NCBI GenBank assembly: GCA_026415355.1
Contig: JAOAHF010000006.1
Span: 42,650-106,649, forward strand
Origin: Brevinematales bacterium
GTDB lineage: Bacteria > Spirochaetota > Brevinematia > DTOW01
Direction of reading: 5' to 3'
DNA: 64,000 nucleotides
Shown here: piece after piece, positions 9,881 through 19,184 of the stretch
Layout: every line of letters starts with the position of its first letter
How positions within the stretch are numbered: the first letter of the stretch is position 1
Program-made: the position numbers and the translations under genes
Notes under the pieces: generated by a model
Database searches by the model: none
Seen by the model: the letters and a program-made list of their open reading frames with translations, nothing else
What the model was told of the DNA's origin: nothing

Positions 9881-10771
9881 ATGATTGTAAAATTTTGGGG
9901 CGTTAGAGGATCAATACCTGTTCCTGGGCTTCATACTGCTGTCTATGGAGGTAATACATCTTGTATAGAAATAAAAAATGGAGAGGATATATTTGTAATT
10001 GATGCTGGTTCCGGAATTAGGTTATTAGGAGATAGTATAAAGTCTAACTTACAAAAGTACGAGATAAATTTATTTCTAACTCACACTCATTGGGATCATA
10101 TTCAAGGATTACCTTTTTTTTCTCCTATATTCGATTATAGGTACAAAATCATTATACATGGGCCAAGTATGTTAGGAAAATTGAAAAATACAATAAGTGG
10201 CCAGATGGGATATATTTACTTTCCAGTTAAAACTGATGACTTAGCTTCTTATATTGAGTTTAGGGAGCTAGAAGCAGAAGTTTTCAGAATAGGAGATACA
10301 AAAATCTCTTCCATATACCTATATCATCCAACTGCTTGTTTAGGGTATTCCTTTGAGTATAAGAGTAAAAAAGTTGTTGTTCTTTTTGATTTTGAGGCTG
10401 ATATTGATAGAGATTTAATAATTAGTGGTAATTATTTCAATCAAATGGTTAGGATAATCGGTAGGGAAAAAGTTCCAAAGATAGAGGATATTGTAAGTTT
10501 TGCTAGTGATGCTGACGTACTTATCATAGATGCTCAATATACTAAGGCTGAGTATCAAACCAAAAGGGGGTGGGGACATTCTTCTATTCCTAGTGCTATA
10601 AATATAGGTTTTAAAGCAAAATCCAAAAGAATAGTATTATTTCATTTAGATCCTTCTAGGAAGGATGAAGATATGATGCTTATAGAGCATTACATTGAAA
10701 ATTACTTTAAGATGAAAGGCATAGAGAATAGGGTTTATGTTGCTAGGGAAGGTATGGAAATTGAGGTATAG
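9881..10771 (+). CDS. Metallo-beta-lactamase fold hydrolase
   Basis: The 296-residue protein starts with KFWGVRGSIPVPG, typical of MBL-fold proteins grouped with cyclic-nucleotide phosphodiesterase-like and PhnP-like hydrolases. The metal-binding motif HTHWDH is at about residues 68-73. Further ligands are expected at the LYHPT histidine and at the aspartate in VVLFDFEAD or ADVLIIDAQY, and WGHSS and LFHLDPS supply late histidines. It likely cleaves a phosphodiester with two metal ions in the cytoplasm; the substrate is unknown. Spirochaetes and other bacteria often carry such genes beside chemotaxis or signalling genes. Its last 35 bases overlap the next reading frame, which points to translational coupling. 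Confidence 0.8.
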   Translation: MIVKFWGVRGSIPVPGLHTAVYGGNTSCIEIKNGEDIFVIDAGSGIRLLGDSIKSNLQKYEINLFLTHTHWDHIQGLPFFSPIFDYRYKIIIHGPSMLGKLKNTISGQMGYIYFPVKTDDLASYIEFRELEAEVFRIGDTKISSIYLYHPTACLGYSFEYKSKKVVVLFDFEADIDRDLIISGNYFNQMVRIIGREKVPKIEDIVSFASDADVLIIDAQYTKAEYQTKRGWGHSSIPSAINIGFKAKSKRIVLFHLDPSRKDEDMMLIEHYIENYFKMKGIENRVYVAREGMEIEV

Positions 10772-12827
10772 ATTATTATCTCTGTTACTAATAGTGGCAA
10801 TTTTAGGATGTGAGCAAGTTACGGATGAACAGACTAAAGCACATTTTTCAGAGAATATTGTTTCGGGGTCTGATACTTCTAAACGATCATCAATACTTGA
10901 GCAAGTTGAGAAGTTTAAAGATGTGAAGTTTGGTTTAGGGGAAAAGTTCTTTATAGAGGGAGTAGATTTCTTATCTACTATGAACTATGATAGAGCTATA
11001 TATTCATTTAATAAGTCAATTTTTTACAATCCTATTCCTCCAGAGACTAAGTATTTCTTGGCAAAGTCTTATCTTAACGCTGGTTTTATTAAAAACTCTA
11101 TAGATATTTTCGAAGAGATAAAGAATACCGATTTATCGAGTTTTGTATTACCCAAATTATCCTCTATTTATTCTAGATTGTCACTATCGTTTGGATATAA
11201 TCCTCCAATAGAATATTACTCAATAACCAATATTTCGGGTATACAAGGTAGAAACAGATTTTTTGCGTTGCCTAGCAGTATAAGGTTTGCAAAGGATCTG
11301 GGAATTGTTTTGAATTCTTTTTCTGACAATTTGTTTCTTACCGTGGATAACCAACTTTCATTTAAAAACTTTAATCTTGGTAAGAGGGTTATTGATGTAG
11401 TTTATCAAGATAGTGATAATTCTTTTTGGATTATAACATTTTCAGAGATTTATAAATATCAGCCAGGATGGTTTAACCTTAATGTCTTCGGTTTAAATAC
11501 TCTTGTGGAGTTTTCTTATAGCGGTGTTAATTTCAAAAGAATAGTTGAAATTGGAGAGTTTTTGTATGTGCTTGATGAGATTTCAAAGAAGATACTGATT
11601 GTAAGTAAGTATGATGGTAAAGTTATGATGACATTCCCAGAAAGACCTTTTGACGCACCTACTGATCTTGAGAAAGATGGAGAAAATATACTAGTTTCGG
11701 ATAGCAAGACAGTGAAAGTTTTTGGTAAATATGGTGAAATACTAAGGCAATTTGAGTTTCCCTATAATTTGAATGGTTTTTGTGTTTACAAGGATGGGTT
11801 TATCCTAGCTACGGATAATGGTTTGATAATTTACAACTTAAGAGATAATAAGTACCAAATTGTAAGTGATAAACCTTACGATGATGTTGTAATGGGTAAT
11901 GAAGATAAAATATATGCTATAAGTACCAAACGAAATGAAATGGAAGTTTTTGGTAATGTTTATCAATTGACTCATAACTTAGATGTTGATATCAAAGGAA
12001 TTTTCGTTGGTAAGTTCCCAGTTATAGGAATGCTAGTGGGTGTTAGAGATATTAATCAAAATATTATTCATAATCTTAATAGAGGAAACTTTGAGGTTTT
12101 AGAATCTGGAGTAAATGTTTTTATGCCAGAAGTTGAAATGACATATTCTTTTTTGAAAAAGAAAAATCTACATATAGTTATAGAGAAAAGCCGAGAGGTT
12201 TATGAGTATATTGATGAAATCAAGAGTTTTGTTAGATACATTCTAAATAGGCTTGATGCTTCTGATTACGTTAATATTACTATTGCTGGTGAAAACTTAG
12301 TAAGTATGGGACAAAGAAATATTTCTGTGTTGTATCCTTTGGATTTTATAGACAAAAATTTTTCAAAACCTGATAGTAGTTATAACACTTTTGATGGTGT
12401 TTCTAAAGCAATCACTGAATTATTTTATTCTGTAAGAAATAATGTGGTTTTGCTAATAACATCTGGAAACCTAGAAAGGGATACATCTTATAGAAATATA
12501 TATAATGTTATTGATTATTCATATTACAACTATATACCTATTTATGTAATATCAATAAACAATAGCAAGGAAATGGAAATGTTGACCTCTTCTGTTGGTG
12601 GTAAGTACTACAATAAGACTGTTTTTCTTTCACCTGACATTTTTTTAGAGGATTTTAATAAGAATAAAGTTTTTAGATATCTTGTTGTTTTCAAAAGTGT
12701 TTATGAGACTGTATATCCTGATGAAAGGGTAGTTGATGTTGAGGTCAGAGTTAGGTATAATAATATTGTGGGAAAAGACAAGATAAAATACATTTTCCCT
12801 AAAGCTAAAAAGCCAGAAGGACAGTAG
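10737..12827 (+). CDS. Large lipoprotein with TPR, propeller-like and degenerate VWA regions
   Basis: The 696-residue product has a hydrophobic signal ending in the lipobox ILGC. Residues of about 60-130 form TPR-like helices (FLSTMNYDRAIYSFNKSI). A long middle part has repeated short beta elements such as ILIVSKYDGKVM and ILVSDSKTVKVFGKYGEIL, like an NHL-type propeller. The C-terminal 220 residues follow a von Willebrand A pattern, but the metal site is lost: DxSxS is replaced by EKSRE and the later LITDG by LITSG. A TTG start at 10761, with GGGAAGG 8 bases upstream, is a good alternative to the ATG at 10737. It is probably anchored in the envelope as a binding scaffold. Confidence 0.7.
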   Translation: MLLGKVWKLRYRLLSLLLIVAILGCEQVTDEQTKAHFSENIVSGSDTSKRSSILEQVEKFKDVKFGLGEKFFIEGVDFLSTMNYDRAIYSFNKSIFYNPIPPETKYFLAKSYLNAGFIKNSIDIFEEIKNTDLSSFVLPKLSSIYSRLSLSFGYNPPIEYYSITNISGIQGRNRFFALPSSIRFAKDLGIVLNSFSDNLFLTVDNQLSFKNFNLGKRVIDVVYQDSDNSFWIITFSEIYKYQPGWFNLNVFGLNTLVEFSYSGVNFKRIVEIGEFLYVLDEISKKILIVSKYDGKVMMTFPERPFDAPTDLEKDGENILVSDSKTVKVFGKYGEILRQFEFPYNLNGFCVYKDGFILATDNGLIIYNLRDNKYQIVSDKPYDDVVMGNEDKIYAISTKRNEMEVFGNVYQLTHNLDVDIKGIFVGKFPVIGMLVGVRDINQNIIHNLNRGNFEVLESGVNVFMPEVEMTYSFLKKKNLHIVIEKSREVYEYIDEIKSFVRYILNRLDASDYVNITIAGENLVSMGQRNISVLYPLDFIDKNFSKPDSSYNTFDGVSKAITELFYSVRNNVVLLITSGNLERDTSYRNIYNVIDYSYYNYIPIYVISINNSKEMEMLTSSVGGKYYNKTVFLSPDIFLEDFNKNKVFRYLVVFKSVYETVYPDERVVDVEVRVRYNNIVGKDKIKYIFPKAKKPEGQ

Positions 12828-12978
12828 TTAATATTTGTTATTTCTTGAGGAATTACTTACTTCTTAGGGTGTTGTTAAAAGTGATCTTTTTTAGTTTTAT
12901 GGTTTACTTCTAGCAAGATATCAACTAGAAAAATGTAGGTGATAAAGATTAAAATTCATTTTCAGTTTGGAGGTAGCT

Positions 12979-13431
12979 ATGATACTTGATAGAATAAATG
13001 AAGACTACAAGGATGCTGTTAAGAATAAAGATGAAGTTAAAAGGGAAACTCTTAATATGCTTAAGTCTGCTATAAAGTACAGAGAGATAGAATTGAGAGT
13101 AAGCAATAAGGAATTAACTGAGGAAGAGATTATATCAGTTATACAAAAGGAAATAAAGAAGAGAAAAGAAGCTATAGAACTTTATGAAAAAGGTGGTAGA
13201 AATGACTTAGTGCAGAAAGAGAAACAAGAGGTTAGTATCCTTGAAAGTTATTTACCTAAACAACTATCTGAAGATGAAATAAGAAACATTGCTAATGAGA
13301 TAATATCTTCAATTGGTGCAGCATCTCCTTCTGATGTGGGAAGGGTTATGAAGGAAATTATGCCTAAAGTAAAGGGTAGGGTAGATGGGAATCTTGTAAA
13401 GAGAATAGTTGAAGAATTGCTTTCAAAATAG
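12979..13431 (+). CDS. YqeY / GatB-YqeY domain protein
   Basis: The 150-residue protein matches the YqeY family over its full length: an N-terminal helical half with KDEVKRETLNMLKSAIKYREIE, then the ELTEEEIISVIQKEIKKRKEA block, and a C-terminal tail with SPSDVGRVMKEIMPKVKGRVDGN. The tail is shared with the end of the GatB subunit of tRNA-dependent amidotransferase. A role in tRNA binding or amidation is supposed but not established. GGAGG at 12969-12973 selects the ATG at 12979 over the TTG at 12967. The trpE ATG comes 4 bp after its stop. Confidence 0.9.
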   Translation: MILDRINEDYKDAVKNKDEVKRETLNMLKSAIKYREIELRVSNKELTEEEIISVIQKEIKKRKEAIELYEKGGRNDLVQKEKQEVSILESYLPKQLSEDEIRNIANEIISSIGAASPSDVGRVMKEIMPKVKGRVDGNLVKRIVEELLSK

Positions 13432-13435
13432 TTTT

Positions 13436-14896
13436 ATGAAGCTAGTTATTAATGAAAAAACACTTCCAGGAGATGTAGAAACTCCTGTTTCACTTTATCT
13501 GAAGTTAAAAGACTTATCTCTCTACTCATTTCTTCTTGAGAGCGTTGTCGGTAATGAGATCGTGGGTAGATATTCGTTTATAGGGATTAAACCTTTTCTT
13601 GTATTTAAAGCTTTGAAAAAAGAAACAATTAATAATAGAAGTGTAGCGAGTTATAGTGTAGATGGAGTGGAGAGTATAGTTGGTATTACAGATGATCCTT
13701 TTGGAGTGTTACAGGGACTTTCAGAAGCTGAAATTGTAAAGGTTTTTGGAAATCCTTTTGAGATACCTTTTTACGGGGGTGCTGTAGGTTATCTTTCTTA
13801 TGATGCAATAAGATACATAGAGAAGATACCTGATAAAAATCCAGATCCGATGGGACTTCCTGAGTTTTACTTTGTATTCCCATCAATACTTCTATGTGTT
13901 GATAATATATCGAAATTGATTAAGGTTATATCAGTTGAGCCAATTTTATCTTACGAGAGTGATGCTGTAGTTAATTCAAATAGAAAGATAGAAGAGGTTG
14001 TTGAAGTAATAAAGTCTCCTTTGAATATCTACTCAGATAGAAATGTTGGTAGTAGGCCTATTTCTTGGAAGTCTAACTTCACTAAAGATGAGTTTGTCAA
14101 TATGATTGAGAAGTCTAAAAAGTACATAGAAAATGGTGATATATTCCAAGTTGTATTGTCCCAAAGATTGAGTTTTAACATTGATGTTGATCCATTTGAG
14201 GTTTATAGAAGATTGAGAATGATAAATCCTTCCCCTTATATGTACCATATAAATTTTGAAGATGTGGTTATCTCTGGGTCTTCACCTGAGATGTTAGTTA
14301 AATTTTGGGATGGTATAGTTGAGACAAGACCTATAGCGGGTACCAGACCTAGGGGTAAGAATTCTGATGAAGATAGAATGTTGGAAAGAGAACTTCTTTC
14401 GGATCAGAAAGAACTTGCTGAGCATGTAATGCTTGTAGATCTAGGTAGAAATGATATAGGTAGAATATCAGAGTATGGTAGTGTTAGAGTTGAGGAATAT
14501 ATGGTTGTAGAGAGGTACTCTCATGTTATGCATATAGTTTCGAGTGTTAAAGGAAGAGCCAGAAGGGGTATAAAACCTATTGAAATTATGAAATCGGTAT
14601 TTCCTGCAGGTACTGTTTCTGGATCACCTAAGATAAGAGCTATGGAAATAATTGATAAATTTGAAAATGTTAGAAGAGGACCTTACGCTGGTGCTGTTAT
14701 GTATCTAGGATTTAATGGTAATATGGATTCAGCTATTACTTTGAGAAGTATGGTTGCTAAAGGTAACAATGCTTTTGTGCAGGCAGGAGCAGGGGTAGTT
14801 TATGATTCTGTGCCTGAAAGTGAATATTTTGAAACACTTAATAAGGCAAAAGTGGTTTTAAAAGCAGTAGAACTAGCAAGTGGGGGTAGTATATAA
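13436..14896 (+). CDS. trpE: Anthranilate synthase component I
   Basis: TrpE converts chorismate to anthranilate with ammonia from TrpG, the first step of tryptophan synthesis. The 486-residue length is normal. N-terminal ETPVSLYLKL and FLLESV include the LLES tryptophan-binding element for feedback inhibition, which favours TrpE over PabB. The chorismate-binding core shows PIAGTRPRG, ELLSDQKELAEHVMLVDLGRND and PAGTVSGSPKIRAMEII. No trpG or other trp gene is nearby. There is no ribosome site of its own; the ATG lies 4 bp after the yqeY stop, so coupling is likely. The mraY ATG follows the trpE stop without any gap. Confidence 0.9.
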   Translation: MKLVINEKTLPGDVETPVSLYLKLKDLSLYSFLLESVVGNEIVGRYSFIGIKPFLVFKALKKETINNRSVASYSVDGVESIVGITDDPFGVLQGLSEAEIVKVFGNPFEIPFYGGAVGYLSYDAIRYIEKIPDKNPDPMGLPEFYFVFPSILLCVDNISKLIKVISVEPILSYESDAVVNSNRKIEEVVEVIKSPLNIYSDRNVGSRPISWKSNFTKDEFVNMIEKSKKYIENGDIFQVVLSQRLSFNIDVDPFEVYRRLRMINPSPYMYHINFEDVVISGSSPEMLVKFWDGIVETRPIAGTRPRGKNSDEDRMLERELLSDQKELAEHVMLVDLGRNDIGRISEYGSVRVEEYMVVERYSHVMHIVSSVKGRARRGIKPIEIMKSVFPAGTVSGSPKIRAMEIIDKFENVRRGPYAGAVMYLGFNGNMDSAITLRSMVAKGNNAFVQAGAGVVYDSVPESEYFETLNKAKVVLKAVELASGGSI

Positions 14897-15988
14897 ATGC
14901 TTTATGAAATATTCTTTCCGTTGAGAGATTTATTTTTTGGTTTTAATTTGTTCAAATACATAACATTTAGGACATTGATGGCATCTCTTACGTCGTTTTT
15001 GATAGTTTTTTTACTCATGCCGAAGTTTATTGAAATAGTTTCTAATCTACAATTCAAACAAACTGAGAGAGAGTTTGGTCCTTCAACTCATCTTAAAAAG
15101 CAAAATACTCCTACGATGGGTGGATTTTTGTTTGTGCTTGCTAGTATATTAGCTTCCCTACTTTGGGCTAGACTTAATAATGTTTATGTTCTTTTGGTTA
15201 TATTTATTTTGGTTTCTTTTGGATTTATAGGTTTCTTGGATGATTATTTAAAAAAGCTTAGGAAAAGTCATAAGGGTTTGTCAATACTTCAGAAATATTC
15301 TTTACAATTGTTATTTTCTCTTACATTTATATTTGCTTTGTATTTCTACCAACCGTTTACTCCTTATTTTGACAAGGTTTTTATCCCTTACACAAACGGA
15401 GTTGTATTCACGATTCCGATTATTTTAGCATTTTTGCTCTATATACTTGTGATAACAGGTGCTTCGAATGGTGTTAATTTAACCGATGGTATAGACGGAC
15501 TTGCTGCTGGGTTAGGGGGTATATCTTTTGCGGTTTATGGTGTTTTTGCTTATCTTGCAGGTAATATAGTGATTGCTAATTATCTTCTTATACCATATAT
15601 AGATAAAGTAGGAGAAACTGCTGTTGTTGCTGGTAGTATAGTTGGAGCTTTAGGTGGTTTCCTTTGGTACAATGCTCATCCTGCTAAAATATTCATGGGA
15701 GATACAGGAGCTTTGTCAATTGGAGCGACTTTGGGTGCTTTTTCAATAATAACTAAACAGGAATTACTACTTGTTATTGTAGGAATGGTATTTGTTATGG
15801 AGACAGTGTCAACTGCCTTACAGATAGTGTATTATAGAATTACAGGTGGAAAAAGAATATTTAGAATGGCACCATTGCATCATCATTTTGAACTTGGTGG
15901 TTGGAGTGAAACGCAAGTTTTGATTAGATTTTGGATATTGGGAATTATATTCGCTATTATTGCTTTGGCAAGTCTCAAGATAAGGTAA
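14897..15988 (+). CDS. mraY: Phospho-N-acetylmuramoyl-pentapeptide transferase
   Basis: MraY transfers phospho-MurNAc-pentapeptide from UDP to undecaprenyl phosphate, forming lipid I in the inner membrane. The 363-residue protein has about ten membrane helices and the family's cytoplasmic motifs: TPTMGG near residue 72, FLDDYLKK, NGVNLTDGIDGLAAG, KIFMGDTGALSIGA with the catalytic aspartate region, and the histidine-rich MAPLHHHFEL. It normally lies in the mur/fts cluster; here it is separate, behind trpE, with no mur gene next to it. Confidence 0.95.
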   Translation: MLYEIFFPLRDLFFGFNLFKYITFRTLMASLTSFLIVFLLMPKFIEIVSNLQFKQTEREFGPSTHLKKQNTPTMGGFLFVLASILASLLWARLNNVYVLLVIFILVSFGFIGFLDDYLKKLRKSHKGLSILQKYSLQLLFSLTFIFALYFYQPFTPYFDKVFIPYTNGVVFTIPIILAFLLYILVITGASNGVNLTDGIDGLAAGLGGISFAVYGVFAYLAGNIVIANYLLIPYIDKVGETAVVAGSIVGALGGFLWYNAHPAKIFMGDTGALSIGATLGAFSIITKQELLLVIVGMVFVMETVSTALQIVYYRITGGKRIFRMAPLHHHFELGGWSETQVLIRFWILGIIFAIIALASLKIR

Positions 15989-16287
15989 GTTTTATCTTAT
16001 ATTTGGTCTTAGTGTATGATATTCAGGATATATTGTTCACTTAGAAATAACTTGATTAATGTTGTATTTTGGATTGTCTATTGAGACAAATATTGTTGAT
16101 TTTGTTTAGTTAGAAGGTATTATAAAAATAATATGAGATTTAAATTTTAGATTAAAGTAGGTATTTTGGGAGTTTGGGAATGTAAAAAGTAATTAGCACT
16201 GTTATTGGTTTATTTTTGATTAAACTAGAAATGTTTAATTTGCAAGTTATAATATTTTAGGTAATTAGTTTCAAATAGAGTTGAAAT
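15989..16287. other. Intergenic stretch, nothing recognised
   Basis: About 300 AT-rich bases between mraY and glf. No reading frame with coding character and no strong hairpin are seen. It probably holds the glf promoter, but no convincing -35/-10 pair stands out. Confidence 0.4.
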
Positions 16288-17451
16288 ATGTTTAGATATA
16301 TAGTAGTTGGAGCAGGTTTTGCGGGTAGTGTTATAGCTGAGAGAATAGCAAATGTATTGGGGCAAAAGGTTTTGGTAGTCGATAAAAGGTACCATATAGG
16401 TGGAAACTGTTATGACGATAGAGACGAAAATGGTATAATATTTCACAAATATGGACCACATCTTTTTCATACGCCATACCAAGAAGTTGTGAATTATCTT
16501 AGTGAGTTTGGTGAATTTGAGGAGTATCAGCATAAAGTTTTGGGATATATTGATGGGAAAAAAGTACCTATACCGTTCAATTTCAAATCTCTTGAAATTC
16601 TTTTTCCAAGTGAGCTATCGGAAACTATAAAAAAGAAGTTGCTTTCGAGGTATGATTTAGGGCAGAGAGTGCCAATACTTGAGCTTATGAGTAGTGATGA
16701 TTATTATATTAGAAAATTTGCTGATTTTGTTTACGAAAAAGTTTTTAAAAACTATACTGCTAAGCAGTGGGGTAAAAAACCTGAAGAAATTGATTCGTCT
16801 GTTACAGCTAGAGTCCCTGTTGTGGTGGGTTATGATGATAGATATTTTTCAGATAAGTATCAATTTGTACCTATTAATGGTTATACAAGTATTTTCAAAA
16901 AAATGTTGGATCATCGTAACATAAAACTTATGCTGAATACTTCGTTTAGCGATATAGGTTCTTTAAGAGATGGTGAGATTTATATATTTGGTAAGAAGTT
17001 TAAAGGAATTTTGATTTATACTGGTGCTATTGATGAGTTGTTTAAATATGAATTTGGTTATTTGAGATATAGGAGTTTGAAATTGGACTTTGTGGTTGTT
17101 AATAGAGAATATTTTCAAGAAGTTAGTGTTGTAAATTATCCCAATGATTATGATTTTACTAGAATAACTGAGTTTAAACATATACATAGACCTAGAGTTA
17201 GAGTTAATAAAAGTTTGATACTTAAAGAGTATCCAAAGGAATATGATCCAAGAGAAGATATACCATATTATCCATTTTTGGAAGATGAGTCTAAGAGAGC
17301 CTATGAAAAATATCTAGAGATTTCTAGAAGATACAAAAATTTAGTTCTTGTTGGTAGGCTTGCAGAATACAAATATTACGATATGGATGATATCATCAAA
17401 CGTGCCCTAGATGTTTTTGAAAGTTCTATTCTTCCTAGGCAATTGAATTGA
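16288..17451 (+). CDS. glf: UDP-galactopyranose mutase
   Basis: Glf interconverts UDP-galactopyranose and UDP-galactofuranose with reduced FAD, supplying Galf for surface glycans. The 387-residue protein shows the N-terminal FAD fold (VVGAGFAGSVIAERIA) and, in order, HIGGNCYD, KYGPHLFHT, YTAKQWG, the RIPV-like segment TARVPVV, and YPFLEDESKRAYEKY in the C-terminal part with the late VGRLAEYKYYDMD block that closes the FAD site. The glycosyltransferase-like gene starting 58 bp downstream may use the product. Together they suggest a surface polysaccharide or glycolipid with galactofuranose. Confidence 0.93.
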   Translation: MFRYIVVGAGFAGSVIAERIANVLGQKVLVVDKRYHIGGNCYDDRDENGIIFHKYGPHLFHTPYQEVVNYLSEFGEFEEYQHKVLGYIDGKKVPIPFNFKSLEILFPSELSETIKKKLLSRYDLGQRVPILELMSSDDYYIRKFADFVYEKVFKNYTAKQWGKKPEEIDSSVTARVPVVVGYDDRYFSDKYQFVPINGYTSIFKKMLDHRNIKLMLNTSFSDIGSLRDGEIYIFGKKFKGILIYTGAIDELFKYEFGYLRYRSLKLDFVVVNREYFQEVSVVNYPNDYDFTRITEFKHIHRPRVRVNKSLILKEYPKEYDPREDIPYYPFLEDESKRAYEKYLEISRRYKNLVLVGRLAEYKYYDMDDIIKRALDVFESSILPRQLN

Positions 17452-17509
17452 GTTAAATTTTGATAGTTTTTTGTATTTTTTGGAGTTACTATGATTTGTG
17501 GAGAATAGT

Positions 17510-18589
17510 ATGATAGAGGTTTATAGGGATACCAAAATTTATGTAGTAGCACCCAATGGTGTAGTGACGGGTGGTCCTGAGATGTTGCACGGTTTAGTAC
17601 ATAATCTTAGAAAAGACCTTAAGGTAGAGGCATACATTTACTATTACCCTAAAACTGCAAAAGAAGTTAATAAGGCTTACTCTGATTATGATGTTGTCTT
17701 AGCTGATAGGATAGTTGATGATTACAGAAATATTATAATAGTTCCTGAATTAGTTGATTTTATAAATTTTTCTCGTAGTTTCAAAAAGATAAGGAAGGTA
17801 ATTTATTGGTTAAGTGTTGACTTTTTCTATCAATCAATATTTTATAAAAGACCAATAGGACTGTTTATGGCGATTGCTAATAGAATAAATATGGTATCAA
17901 TAGAGAAATTAAACAAAACATTTTTACCGCATTTTGATATTTCTTCTGAGGCAATAAAGTTTTATTCGAAACTTGATTTGAAAAACTTAGATTTGTTTTC
18001 GGATATAAGTTTTCATCTTGCTCAAGGAGTTAGAATACTTGATTTTTTGAGAAATTGTGGTTTCGAGAATGTTTCACTTATAGGAGATTATATAAACAAA
18101 AGTTTTATGGAGAGTGGATATAACGTTGTAGATAAACAGGATTTAGTTTGCTATAATCCTAAGAAGGGATTCGAATTTACATCAAAGATAATAGAATACG
18201 TTAAGTGTAATAATTTAAGTATAAAATTTGTTCCGATGATTGGTATGAGTAGAAGAGAGGTTATATCGTTGCTTAAAAGGTCTAAGTTGTATATAGATTT
18301 TGGTAGTTTTCCAGGAGCTGATAGAATACCAAGAGAGGCTGTTATATTGGGATGTTGTGTTATAACTGGTAAAAGAGGTGCAGCGAGGTATTTTGATGAT
18401 GTACCCATACCTGATGAGTATAAGTTTGAAGATAAAGTTGAAAGTATACCAGCTATAGTTAGTAAGATACAGGAGTGTCTTAGTAATTACGAAAAGAAGG
18501 AAAAAGACTTTGATATTTCTCGAAGTATTATTCGAGAACAACCAAAAAAGTATGTACAACGCCTTAAGAATATATTTATCAAGCTTTGA
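17510..18589 (+). CDS. Glycosyltransferase-like protein
   Basis: The 359-residue product has an N-terminal nucleotide-sugar-transferase-like start (KIYVVAPNGVVTGGPEMLHGLVHNL) and a C-terminal Rossmann-like half. The latter holds SRREVISLLKRSKLYIDFGSFPGADRIPREAVILGCCVITGKRGAA, split here by ordinary family variation; the PREA glutamate is at the place of the donor-binding E in GT-B enzymes. The substrate is unknown. GGAG at 17500-17503 fits the ATG at 17510 better than the GTG at 17498. Its position after glf suggests work on a galactofuranose-containing glycan, which is inference only. Confidence 0.65.
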   Translation: MIEVYRDTKIYVVAPNGVVTGGPEMLHGLVHNLRKDLKVEAYIYYYPKTAKEVNKAYSDYDVVLADRIVDDYRNIIIVPELVDFINFSRSFKKIRKVIYWLSVDFFYQSIFYKRPIGLFMAIANRINMVSIEKLNKTFLPHFDISSEAIKFYSKLDLKNLDLFSDISFHLAQGVRILDFLRNCGFENVSLIGDYINKSFMESGYNVVDKQDLVCYNPKKGFEFTSKIIEYVKCNNLSIKFVPMIGMSRREVISLLKRSKLYIDFGSFPGADRIPREAVILGCCVITGKRGAARYFDDVPIPDEYKFEDKVESIPAIVSKIQECLSNYEKKEKDFDISRSIIREQPKKYVQRLKNIFIKL

Positions 18590-18632
18590 GTCTAGTATTA
18601 TTTTTATTGCTTTTGGAGTTTTTGTTTAAAAT

Positions 18633-18661
18633 TTGGTAGGTGATTGTGTAACATTTATAAT
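18633..18661 (+). promoter_or_regulatory. Promoter of the J-domain gene, probably leaderless
   Basis: TTGGTA and TATAAT are separated by 17 bases. The -10 box ends 8 bases before the ATG at 18670, so transcription should begin at or one base before the start codon. No Shine-Dalgarno sequence is present. Confidence 0.55.
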
Positions 18662-18669
18662 CCTTTAAT

Positions 18670-18966
18670 ATGGATTATGATAAGTTAATTAAGGCAATAG
18701 AGTTTTTTGGTTTAAAAGGCAAGATCTCCATTAAATCGTTTAGGCGCCTGTATAAAAAGAAATCAAAGGAATTACATCCCGATATAGGTGGTGATGAAGA
18801 GCAGATGCAAAAACTTAATGAGTACTATAAAGTCATAGTAGAGTATTTAGAGTCTTATGAAATACCTGTAACTAGAGAAAGTATTATGAAATCATCTCCA
18901 GATGCTTTTGTATATTTCCAGTACTATCGCAAAGGTGGAGATAAGGATGATAGAATTGGGTTCTAG
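18670..18966 (+). CDS. Small J-domain (DnaJ-like) protein
   Basis: The 98-residue protein consists of a J-domain: helix II SIKSFRRLYKKKSKE, the HPD motif in ELHPDIGGDEE at about residues 36-38, and helix III MQKLNEYYKVIVEYL. There is no glycine-rich or zinc-finger region, so it is not DnaJ itself. The HPD loop is what stimulates an Hsp70 ATPase, so a co-chaperone role is expected. The gene seems to be monocistronic with a leaderless promoter, and faces a decayed permease gene on the other strand. Confidence 0.8.
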   Translation: MDYDKLIKAIEFFGLKGKISIKSFRRLYKKKSKELHPDIGGDEEQMQKLNEYYKVIVEYLESYEIPVTRESIMKSSPDAFVYFQYYRKGGDKDDRIGF

Positions 18967-19184
18967 AATTCTATGTCCAACTTTTATAGATGAATGTTGT
19001 GCTTTTCATCTTACTACCTTTGATGAATATTTTGACAGTGTTGTCCATTGTTTTTGGAAGGAATTTCCCTATTACTATTCCATCAAATTCATCGGTGAAA
19101 GCGTTAGTGATCATTTTATTTAGAAAAACAAATATTATGGTTATTTGTGAAATTCTCCTTTTTATAACTACCTTCTTCTAGACT

